Shown here one piece after another: positions 33,900 to 44,161 of a DNA stretch of 64,000 bases. The stretch's first letter is position 1; the number at the start of each line of letters is the position of its first letter. Both the position numbers and the translations under genes were made by a program. Below the pieces are notes generated by a model. The model saw nothing but the letters and a program-made list of their open reading frames with translations. It was not told where the DNA came from and searched no databases. The stretch spans positions 37,705,758 to 37,769,757 of the forward strand of contig NC_061862.1 in the NCBI RefSeq assembly GCF_907164915.1. Reading direction: 5' to 3'. This DNA comes from Impatiens glandulifera (Eukaryota > Streptophyta > Magnoliopsida > Ericales > Balsaminaceae).

Positions 33900-34365
33900 T
33901 TTTGGAATTCTAGGTATTTTTTAGATTTTAATCTTATGCACATGTCTTTTTCTAATTTTATTCATTAATTTATTTTTTCAACATGACGCATGTCTTTAGA
34001 ACAAAATGATGCAAAATTATACACATGTTTATATTTGGATTATACCTTTAGACACATGTACTAGGATTGGAGAAATAATAGAGACGGTCATGTGATAAGA
34101 ATATTAGACATAGCGCGTGAGCCCTTTCTCACGTGTAATCAAGCACCGAATTAAGAACGGAACCTCTAAAATACATTTGAACACACAAAATATTTTTTCT
34201 TTTCTAATTTCTCGAGTACTAAATTAGGTGACGACTCTAAAAAGTCAAAGCTAGTCTAAATCGATGTTTTTAAATGCATTCTAGTAACGATGATGGTGAG
34301 ATATGGGGTGCGACTATTGAGTAACGAAAATCTCTTATCGGGAATGGTCAATTTTTGGCGTTACA
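33900..34365 (+). repeat. Gypsy-type LTR copy
   Basis: Same family as 7440-7935. It contains AAGCACCGAATTAAGAACGG, CTAGTCTAAATCGATG, TGGGGTGCGACTATTGAGTA and ends TTTTTGGCGTTACA at 34365. The start is approximate. Confidence 0.65.
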
Positions 34366-34609
34366 ATTTAATATTATTGTTATTTATTAAATATTTATAT
34401 ATTTTTTTAGTATTATCAAATATATATTATTATTATTTACGTCTATATGACATTTATTATAAAACAATCTTGTAGACAAGTATTTTAAACTATATATTTT
34501 TAATCTTTAATATGTTAATTTTCCTAAAACATAAATTATATCTATTTTATTAACTAATTATTTTGGTGTGCAGAAAAAAAAATGTCAAACAGGGCTGATA
34601 CAACAAGAC

Positions 34610-35114
34610 ACTCAAATATTTTCTTAATATTTTATGTTTAAGACCAATGACAATAACGTAGACGCATGCTTTAGGTACAGATTGATACCTAAACTAAACA
34701 CATGTTTATTAGATTTAGGTTTAAATGCATATTTTGATGAAATAAATAAATAAGGTATAAAATAATATATTTTTAAATTACCAAAAGTTTAGAGTAGTGA
34801 CCGTCATGTGACGGGTAAGTGCGACATAGCGTCGATACTTTTTCTCACATATAACCAAGCACTGAACCAAATACATAATCTCTAAAACACGTTTGAACAC
34901 GCAAAATATTTTTTCCCTAATTTCTCAACGAGTAATTAGGTGATGACTCTAAAAAATGTCAAAACTAGTCTAAATTGACAATTTTAAACATGCTCTAGTT
35001 GTGTCTAGCATTTCTTTTCTCGTCTCACTCAATAGTTGAGAGGAATATAAGTTATGTGCATGACTATCAAGTTCAAAAATATATTTTCTAAAAGGGTCGA
35101 TTTTTGGTGTTACA
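34610..35114 (+). repeat. Gypsy-type LTR followed by a primer-site-like sequence
   Basis: Same family, ending TTTTTGGTGTTACA at 35114. It is followed directly by ACTTTTCTAGCGACTCTACT, the kind of GCGACTCTACTGGGGA sequence found at the primer site of several plant Gypsy lineages. This orients the LTR as a 5' LTR. The internal region beyond (35150-36020) has no recognisable gag or pol. Confidence 0.6.
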
Positions 35115-35149
35115 ACTTTTCTAGCGACTCTACTAGGGATTAATCGATG

Positions 35150-36440
35150 CTTAACTTGACTAATCTTTTGGTTATTTTTAAGAATATTATTTTTATAACT
35201 ATAACAAAAAAATATATAAAAAGTAAAAAATCCAAAATAATAAATAAAGGGGAAAATAGTACAACACCCAAATTCGTCTTTCTACATGCATTGGTTCTAA
35301 TTTTGGGCACATCACTCTATTGTTTGAGGTAGTACATGATGTGCGTGGTGCGACATCATATGTACACCTATAGTATTATGTACAAAGATTAGTTAATGAG
35401 GAATTGAAACCTATTCCAAATTTGATGGATGTTCCCGTAAGTTTAACTTAGGTCCTTGGATCGATCCCCACTTCCATATTTTAGTGAGTTTGTATTTAGA
35501 GGTAGCAAAAGGAGGGGTAGAAATTCCTGATTGAGGGTATGCTCTTATTTTACATTGATGGCTTTGTTTGACATGCTGGGGGAACTAACTTTCTCTTAAG
35601 ATTTTACTTAGACACAAAAACCAGATCATTACTCCCAAGACTCATCGCTCGTCGTGCCCAAGCAATATAATTACGCTTGTAACCTTTATGAGCCTACTAT
35701 TACTATACTTATGTAAATACGTGTATGCATTATAGTTGAGTTAAACGTCCATTAATACATTCTAAATTTAATAAAAATAACATGTCTTGTGTTTGTCTAT
35801 AGTGTTTTTCTTGTAGGTAGATCTACGTTCCACAGTGGCTCGGCCTAGTCCAAACTTTGACTTTTCCGTAAACCCATCTTCTGAATCCCAAGGGTGGGAT
35901 TCAGGGAACAAGTATTTACAAGGAAGAAACACCAAAGGACCACCTACTAAACCAAGAAAGGCGAGACCGATTTGGATGTCTACACAAATTAATAAAAAAA
36001 AATTAATAAAAAATTAAAAATATATTTAGTTAAGTTTTAAATTGATTGAAAAATATATTTGAGACTTTTTTATTATTATAAAATAACAAAATAAAATACT
36101 TATGTATTTTAAATTTATTTAATTTATGCAAAATATAATTTTGAAATAATTAATTACTTTCACACTTAAAATATAATATTTAACATCAAATCAATATCCA
36201 ACATTCAATTTTATGTCCATTATTATGGATTTATGCTAGGTTTTATTTATTCATATCCCTTTGAATTATTGATTTTTAAAAAATGAAATTCAAGATATTT
36301 AATATTTTAAGACAAAGTATGGAGTTTTGATTTGACTTGATGATTGATATAATGAAATCTTTATTAGAAATAACTTATCCGATACATTTGGATGGACAAT
36401 TCTATAGAAATTGATAATATTGAAAATGAAGATGAATAAA
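35150..36440. other. Probable LTR-element internal debris, no domain recognised
   Basis: It contains scattered short frames of 60-61 codons without motifs. GGTAGATCTACGTTCCACAG to GATTTGGATGTCTACACAAA (35817-35993) has the look of LTR-element sequence ending in TGTCTACA. The rest is AT-rich. Confidence 0.4.
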
Positions 36441-36459
36441 AACAAATATATAAGTTGAA

Positions 36460-37182
36460 AATGGAGCTTTTTTTAGCCCATAGGCTCGGCCCGTCCAGCC
36501 CACTAATAGCCCATGGCTAGTGCGACCTACAGCTCGGCATGGCCGAGCCACAGCCCGGCACATTAGTAAATATAAAGAAAAAAACGATAACAAAAAATGG
36601 TAACATTTATAAAAAAAGAAAAAAAAACGGTCACATTTCTATAGACTCGAAGATTAATGAACAATATCAAGGTTGTATGCGAGAAACTGAAGGCACATCT
36701 GATACCGATTCCGACGAAGGTGTATGAGACAACTGATTATAGAACATTTCAGATTTAATCTAAGGTAAGTTAGAACTACGTGAGGGTCTGATTTTTACAA
36801 ATTTGAGGTATGCAAATTTGTTAGATACGTAGGCAACTCGAAAGGGTGCAACCCCATATTTTTAAAATTATTTTTATAGAAGGTTAACAATGTTGTTATA
36901 CGGTCCGGTCCAGCCCGTTGGCACATCACGACACGAAACGCTCGGCACGGTACGATTGGGCACGGCACGGCTCGGCACAGGAAGCACGGCACGGCACGGC
37001 TCGGCACGGCACGGCTCGACACGACATGGGTCAATAGGCCGGACTGGGCCAAAATATTTTACTTTTAGACACGGCACGAGCACGACACGATTAACATGAG
37101 GCACGGAACGACACGACACATATCACTATTTGGTACGACAGGATGGGCCAGGCCGGGCCATCCCGATGCCGACCTCTAGTTC
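36460..37182. repeat. GC-rich hAT-like repeat with CGGCACGGCACGG iterations
   Basis: 36475-36560 (CTCGGCCCGTCCAGCCCA..) and 36900-37170 (iterated GGCACGGCACGGCTC and CACGACACG) stand out from the AT-rich surroundings. On the minus strand the right edge reads TAGAGGTCGGCATCGGGATG, resembling the ends of plant hAT elements that carry GGGCC/GGCACGG-rich subterminal sequence. The short frames (A-R-L-G-T-A-R-H-like) are products of the repeat. No transposase is seen. Confidence 0.4.
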
Positions 37183-37734
37183 CACGACACAACTCTTAGT
37201 TATTTAGATCATCAATCACGAGCATTATGAGCTGAACCATAGCATGTTCAAAGTAAAATGAGATAGCACCCTTTGAAGAAATGGCTTAACCATAAAGGGC
37301 ATGATCAACCACAAATCATATGCCTCACATTCTTTCCAATGGAACGATATGAAGACGAAAACGATAAGGCGAAAGACCAAATGACGAGGAAAGAAGTAGC
37401 TCAAAGAGGACTTGATTTTGATTTGCCATCAATTATTTTCTTTCTATAGTATTAAATGTAAAGTCTTTTGTATATATTGCAAAACACTATGTGAATTTGA
37501 AAGGCAATAACGATAAGTGAATGTTTGTAACAATTCGTTATATATAACTTAGGAACACGTATGTGTGCGTCTATTTTCCCTTAGGAACACGTATGTGCAT
37601 AATATTGACATTGATCATCATATTATTCATTAAACTTCTCTTCTTAATTAACTTTCGAGATCTATATGTTTTCATGACGAATCAAAAACGAGATCGGTTG
37701 ATTTAAAACATCACAAAAGTCACGTAGTTGCATT
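37183..37734. other. Intergenic, nothing recognised
   Basis: AT-rich sequence; AGGAACACGTATGTG occurs twice (37550-37566, 37583-37597). Confidence 0.5.
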
Positions 37735-37880
37735 AGTAAAAAATGGATAATTACCGAGAAAAATCTTCGAGAGAGAAAGAAAGCTCTCGGCAATATTTAC
37801 TTTACCAAGGGAAAAGTGTTGCTCTCGGTGATAGTCTTATTGTTACCGAGGGCGAAAGAATGCTCTCGGCTATAAAATTA
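37735..37880 (+). mobile_element. CACTA-like left end with CTCTCGG subterminal motifs
   Basis: CATTAGTAAAAAATGG (about 37734) differs by one base from a CACTAGTAAAAAATGG-type terminus. It is followed by ACCGAG and GCTCTCGG motifs in opposing orientation (37760-37870), as in CACTA subterminal regions. It lies just upstream of the IST1-like pseudogene. No matching right end was found before the duplication junction at 39070. Confidence 0.5.
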
Positions 37881-38317
37881 TATTTTGCCTAATCATGCTC
37901 TCTAACGCCTGCTCTTTTTTTCCCTCTTTCTTCTTTCTCTCTTCTTTCTCTTCATTTAACATCTGAGTGCAGATCCACATATTATATTATTATCAAATCA
38001 ATTCAAGTCTTATTGATAGCAGAGGGAGCCATTTTCTTTCAAGTATTATATTAGAAGATTACAGATTAGAGAGACTTTAGAGAGACTTTTGATTTCTCTG
38101 GCGATTTATAGCCAGCTTCTTGCCAAAATACCTTCCAGAATCGGTGAAATCCAATGAACTCGACATGATGTTCGAACAAAATAGCCAGTGAGATCCTCAT
38201 TTTTGTGGTATATATGGTATTTCTTCTTCATAATACTAATCTTCTTTCAAAATTAAAAACCCTTCCTTTGCTTCATTTGTTTATCAATATGAAAAAAACA
38301 GTAAGACCACGGCAAAA

Positions 38318-39038
38318 ATGACGGTGACAAGGATAAAACTACTTAGGAATAAGAGGGACGCTGTTGTGAATCAGATGAGGCGTGATATCGCTTTGTTTCT
38401 CCAATTCAGTGAGGATGCCACCACCCTCGTTCATGTACGTATTTACACTGTTACACAATCATTATCTTTATTTTGAACAAGTGGGTATTATTTGAATTTT
38501 TCTTATTATTGGAAATGGTGAATCTTAATATGTTGAACATGTAATAAGGGAACATAATTTCATGGCTGCAAATAAGTTTCTTGAGATTTTATGTGAAATT
38601 ATTGTTGCAAGACTTTCTATAATTGCAAAACGCAAGTAATTGTAAATCAATTTGAATAAATTCTCTATTTTTTCCTTTTCTTTATCATGTTTGTGTGGTT
38701 TTAGGGAATGTTCGTTGGATCTAAAAGAAGGAATTGCAAGTCTCATTTTCGTCAGACCTAAATGCTCAGACATTCCTGTATTGCAGACAATTCACAAAAT
38801 CTTTGAGAAGAAATACGGAAAAGATTTCGTCTCTTCTGCAACTGATCTCCGACCAAACTCCGGCGTCAATCGCACGGTATATTGAACTCGATCAAACTTT
38901 TTTCCTTCTCCCCTTTCTAGATCATAATTTCGTTAATTTTTTTTATGGCAGCTAATTAAAAAGCTTTATGTTAGAACCCCATCTGGAGAGATGAAATTAA
39001 AGATCAGGAAGGAGATTGCTAAAGAATATAAGATTTAA
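38318..39038 (+). pseudogene. IST1-like protein (ESCRT-III regulator family), truncated
   Basis: Exons read as 38300-38434 (TRIKLLRNKRDAVVNQMRRD), 38532-38635 (EHVIREHNFMAANKFLEILC, IIVARLSIIAKRK), 38705-38876 (ECSLDLKEGIASLIFVRPKC, IFEKKYGKDFVSSATDLRPN, SGVNRT) and 38952-39038 (LIKKLYVRTPSGEMKLKIRK, EIAKEYKI-stop). This is the Ist1 domain in correct order; IST1 proteins act on ESCRT-III and Vps4 at endosomes. The acceptor before GTTGAACATG at 38532 has ATATG instead of an AG, and a TAA falls where the family normally continues into a WD-containing segment. The N-terminal exon and C-terminal tail are missing. It is probably a captured or decayed fragment; a spliced functional short form is less likely. 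Confidence 0.85.
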
Positions 39039-39379
39039 TGGGATAAGACTGAAACTGATACTCCCGTTAAAGTTTCTCTTCATCTCCTTAACCACCTGGC
39101 TTAAAGCCAGATTGATTTGCTCCATTTTGTTATTTTTTATTTTTATTATTTTTTATATTAAACGGCCTTATTTAAATTTAAAAATTAAAAAAAAAATTCA
39201 GAAAACATTATTTTAAAAAACACAAAAAAATATATTATATATAAATTACAAAATGATTTCTAATAAAAACAAAAATATATACCTAAGCCGGTTTGTTTGA
39301 ATTCTATTTAAACTAACTTTTTTATTTTGTTCTATACGTACCTTTCTCAATAACAAGTACTATCATTTATTTTATTCAT

Positions 39380-39842
39380 TACATTTTAAATTTAGGACCA
39401 TAATATAGACACATGCCCTAGAAATACAAAACGAGACACATATTTAAGCTTAGATTATTTTTAGACGAATGTCTATGATTGAATAAATAAAAAAGGTGAT
39501 GAATAATATTATTTTAAATGGTCAAAAATGTAAAGTAAAAAAATTCGGGGTGGGCTTCAGCCCACTCAAGCCCTACCTAGATTCGTTCCTGCGTGTAACC
39601 AAGCACCGAACTAAGAACAAAATTTCTAAAATTGTTTGAACACGTAAAATATTATTCTTTCCTAATTTTTTGAGTAGTAAATTAGGTGATGAATCTACAA
39701 AAATCAAAATTAGTCTAAATCGATGTTTTTAAATGCACTCTAGCCAAACCTACCATTTTGGTTTCTCGTGTCACTCGAGAGGAAGGTGAATTATGGGACG
39801 CGAGGAAAATCTTTTCAAGAAGAGTCAATTTTTGGAGTTACA
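39380..39842 (+). repeat. Gypsy-type LTR copy inside duplication copy 2
   Basis: Partner of 7440-7935; it ends TTTTTGGAGTTACA at 39842. Around 39543-39590 its sequence (GGGGTGGGCTTCAGCCCACT) differs from copy 1, suggesting a small replacement or insertion. Confidence 0.65.
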
Positions 39843-40589
39843 CCATGATTCATATATTTGTCTTTTTTTAAGATAAATATTATACAAATTGACCAAGTGG
39901 AAGAATGTAAGATTTAATTTCATGTAACAAATATAATGTAATACACATTAAGGTGTAAATGGTCTATTCGATAATGTGTACAAATTAATTTGTATTTGTA
40001 ACCTTTGGAATTACACAATGAATGTAGGAGGTTATTCTCCATATGATATTTATTGTATTTTAATTCAATGTAATTAAATTTATAAATTGAATTGTATGGT
40101 TACAATAATCTCCATAATGTCATTTTAAGGGAGAGGGAGTAGTTTATATTAAACAAATAAGTCTTTAGAGCTAAGGTGTAGAAGAATCTCTAAGGACACT
40201 TGGAGGTTCTATTAAAGACACCATTTGTGGGAGAAACTCTAAGGTTCATTCATTGCCAATTTTCTAGTGACAAGCAATGATTGGAGGTAAGTGCTCGATT
40301 CAATCAAGGTTCATCGTCAATTTTCTAGTGACAAGCAATGATTAGAGGTATGTGCTCGATTCAATCACGCTTCCGCTTTTCGATTTAATATTCATAAAGA
40401 TTTTAGAATCATTAAAATGATTTTATTTTAAAGATTTTGCAACAGGTTCTCCCCAACCATTTTCCTAAACCTAAGTGACCAAAAACATTGTTGACAATAG
40501 TTTTCTTCATTTAAAAAAAAGTGTTGATAGTGTTTTCAATTTTCCATGTTTATCATAAAAAATTGCAACCTAAATAATGCACATAATTT

Positions 40590-42475
40590 ATAATAGTCAC
40601 ATAAAATGATTAAATAAAAAAAAATATATTAGTAGAAAATGGGTGATGTGTTGATGATTGTAGAGATGAATTTGTGGGTGGCTTACCGATTATTATAACA
40701 TAAGTTATGTTATTTTGATTATTTGTTAATTTGATTTCATTGAGTATGAGAATCACAAATAAAATTATGAACATACTTTGATTGGTGGACTTTATAGTTT
40801 GAATGTTTGTGAAATTTTCCAAGTACGCGCAAGTGTTTCTTTGTTATTTGCAAATTATTATTGGAAGATGTTTCACAACAAATATCAGTTAGGGACAAAA
40901 CACGCATTGTTTTATATCCTTTTAGAATCTTTAGGGTATTAGAATAGAGTATTAATGTCTCACATTATATGTTATTTTTCTGATCAAATAAAATGCATAT
41001 TAGGAGATGGTTTTGATTTTAACCTTTATATGACATGATAAACTCAATGTTCTTTGTATCATATTTATTTTTTAAGTTTTTAGAGATCAAACAACAATGT
41101 TGAAGAGTTAGATTTTGCAGTGATGTAGAAGAAGGGTATTCTTAATATCATAGTTATTTGACTTATTCATGTTGGTTTGAAGTCAATGTAAGTAGTTTCA
41201 TTGTGTTTGTTATGCATGCGCCTTGTGTTTCGAGTATAAAAATGTTATGTTTTATATTTCATTTGATGATATTTATTTAGCTACTTTTCAACATTAGTTA
41301 GTTGTTAAAATGATTAGATTAAATTATATATTTTTATATTTTGAATATTAATTTATTTTCTAATTGATTTAAACTTGTGTATAATTGGTTTAAATTTTAG
41401 TACAAATTAGAGATTGAGGTTCGGGACGAACTAAAAGCTGCATTGTTTATGTTTTTTATAGAGTTAATTATGAATAAATTGGTTAATTTAACCATTTTTA
41501 TTTGTTGCAATTACATTCGAAGTATGATAGCAAATTACTATTTTCACTATTATCGTGAAAACATGTGTTTCAGGTTAAATAACATATTACAAAGAAAAAA
41601 ATGTAAAAACTTTATTGTTATAAAAGTATTCTATCTAAATAATTTAGATAGAGTCGTCTGTAACATCGTTGTCGTCTGCAACATCTTTTTCGTCTACAAC
41701 ATCGAAGCTGAAGAAATAATCTGAAGATGAAGGTGAGAGATTTTTCCACACTCAAATTTAGAAAATAAAAAATAGATATACACGTATAAGAAAATTTTGT
41801 GAATATTTTTAACAAAAATTAACCAAAAATTAACCGTACTATAATATTTTGAATGTTTAGGGAGTAAATTTAAACAAAAAAATGTTTTAAGGAGTAATTT
41901 CAAATAAGATCATGTATAAAGAGATTTTAACATTTTCCTCTGAACTGTTTTTCTAGTTAATTTATGACAAATTATGTTATCGATGATTGAGAAAACTAGA
42001 GTAATTTTCTTTATCCAATGTTTGTTGATGTAACATTTTCCGTCTGAACTGCTTTTCTAGTTAATTTATGACAAATTATGTTATCTATGATTGAGAAAAC
42101 TAGAGTACTTTTCTTTATTTGATATTTGTTATTGTAACATTTTCTGTCTAAACTATTTTTCTAGTTAATTTATCTATCGACATAGAAAATTATAATACTT
42201 TATTATTTTAACATTTTCTATCTGAACAGTTTTTTTCTTTACCTGATATTTGTTATTTAATATTTTTCTGTGCGCTATTTTTTTTAGTAATTTATGACAC
42301 AATATGTTATCTATGGATAGAGAAAACTAAGGTACTTGTTTTATCTTATATTTGTTACTTTTAACATTTTTTCTTTGAAAATTTATCTTGTTAGAAAAAT
42401 TATGTTGAATTATGTGTGGAGAAAATTAGAATACTTACCTTTATTTTATTTTATCTGTAATGTTAAATTTTTCTG
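40590..42475. other. Segment present only in duplication copy 2
   Basis: Its left side (40590-41900) has no recognised gene; 41640-41715 has GTCGTCTGTAACATC-type iterations. The right side is the tandem array described separately. Because copy 1 retains a single unit-like piece at about 8795-8830, loss from copy 1 is at least as likely as insertion into copy 2. Confidence 0.5.
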
Positions 42476-42490
42476 TCTGGTCTATTTTTC
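41925..42490 (+). repeat. Degenerate tandem array, period about 105 bp
   Basis: Five or so units of AACATTTTC(C/T)GTCTGAACT, TTTTTCTAGTTAATTTATGA, TTATGTTATCTATG and GAGAAAACTAGAGTACTT, with decay towards the right. The last unit passes into the sequence shared with copy 1 (CTATTTTTCTGAATAATTT). Confidence 0.75.
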
Positions 42491-42836
42491 TGAATAATTT
42501 ATGTCTGTTGAGTTGATGGTGATGTGTCCTATATGCTATCCAAATGAATCTATAGACGAGAAAACTAGAGTATTATATAAATATTTAATGGTTAAAGTAA
42601 TAAATTTAATTGTTAAATTAAGATTTACAATAATAAAAATATTAGAAAGGTAAATACAATTGGCCAACTCACTCTTACATTGTTCTTTCCCATATTTTAA
42701 CCCATTCATCTACTCCAACTGTCCATCTATTTATTTATATATTTATATACCAATATCCTTCACTTAGTTCTATCAGCCTCCTCTTATCTCCATCAGCTCT
42801 TCATTTCTTTCTCTGTTTTAATTTCTCTCCTCTCAG

Positions 42837-43917
42837 ATGGCTGCTAGTTCGATAAATCCTCTGATCATGTGTAAAATAATTGGAGATGTGGTGGATCCAT
42901 TTGTGCCCACAACAGCCATGAATGTCTACTATGCAACCAAGCATGTTACTAATGGCTGCAGCATCAAGCCTTCCATGGCTTTCAATCCCCCAACTCTCAC
43001 CATTTCTGGATTGCCTAATAAGCTGTACACCTTGGTAATGATTTCTCTATCTACCTTTTATTTTATTAATCTTTTTTTGGGTATTTGAGTTAGTGCATGT
43101 GGAATTCTTTTTATATCAAACATGAAAATTATATTTACTAGAAACTCACATTTTCTTTTGTTAGAAAAATGATTAAGAATTTTATACAGATTAGGCACAA
43201 GAATCAATTAAACAATGGTCTGTTACTAAATTAAATATTAAAAGTCTAACCATCCATCTCAGTAACAAATAAAGTTATCGGCTTTATTTTAGAGGTTATC
43301 GCCCTCATTTGAATTTTAGGGTTTTCTGTTAGTATTGCGTCGATTTAGACTTTTACTTGCACGTTGATTGGCTTTTGACCTGAGACATTTTACATTACAA
43401 GTTTTCGTTGATATTTTTTAAGTAAGTATTACCCAGTTTTAGACTTTTACATTTACAATGATAAATTAAATGCAAGTTACAAAATACACTGGGAGTTAAA
43501 TATATGATTTATTTTGTAAATTGACATAAAGAGTACCAATATAAAATAATTTTAAAATAAAAATAAATAATATTTTATTTAATAAATTAGGTGATGTGAT
43601 GTATGAAAATAAAAAAAAATGATTTTGTAAAATAAATCAATCCAACTTTCTCTTAGAAAGTTAAATAACAATGCTACTTGAATATAATGTTATGGCATGC
43701 ACTGAAATGAACCACTTAGACCTGCATTCATTAATCAATTAATTGTCAATAAGTGAAAACTAATGAACAAAACAAACTCACATGTCATTTATTTCATAAA
43801 TACAAATGTGTTTTTTTATATTATTTTATTTCTTCTTTTTGGCATACATGATCAAGTCATGACAGATCCAGATGCGCCAACCCCTTGCGAGCCCTCCATG
43901 AGAGAATGGGTGCACTG
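42837..43917 (+). pseudogene. MFT-like PEBP gene copy 2, exons 1-2 only
   Basis: Exon 1 (42837-43034, 198 nt) differs from copy 1 at a few sites, including NELYTL to NKLYTL, which changes a conserved Glu. Exon 2 (43856-43917) has the family-standard 62 nt and encodes VMTDPDAPTPCEPSMREWVH, so the ligand-pocket DPDAP is intact. The acceptor reads ATCAAGTCATG where copy 1 has ATCAGGTAATG: the AG is displaced by one base, which would shift the frame. Similarity ends in intron 2 at 44161, and exons 3 and 4 were not found downstream. The copy cannot make a full PEBP. Confidence 0.85.
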
Positions 43918-44161
43918 GTTGTCCTCTCTTTCTCTTTCATCTATTTTTTTCAAAAAAACTAAACGAGGACTCAAACCATTTTAAACCTATTTTTTAGTTA
44001 AATTTACAAACCTAATTAATCATGCATGTATATTAAGCCTACTATTATGATGATAAGATAAAATTTAATCCATGATAACTTATAATAAATTAGAAATATA
44101 TATTTTAAATGTTTAAAAGTTTTATAATATTACAAATACAACTTTTTAAGACGAGAAGAAT

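Larger units (their letters stand above)
39070..44161 (+). repeat. Segmental duplication copy 2 (pair with 7085-10559)
   Basis: Collinear with copy 1 from CTCCTTAACCACCTGG to ACGAGAAGAATTG. The two breakpoints differ in neighbourhood: IST1 fragment on the left, LTR debris on the right. About 1.9 kb (about 40590-42470) is present here only. The promoter and exon blocks are the most similar parts. Confidence 0.9.

Noticed and set aside
36890..37119. Arg/Gly/Thr- and Cys/Val/Pro-rich frames of about 70-80 codons
   Set aside because: All six frames stay open because of the GGCACGG repeat; no conserved protein.
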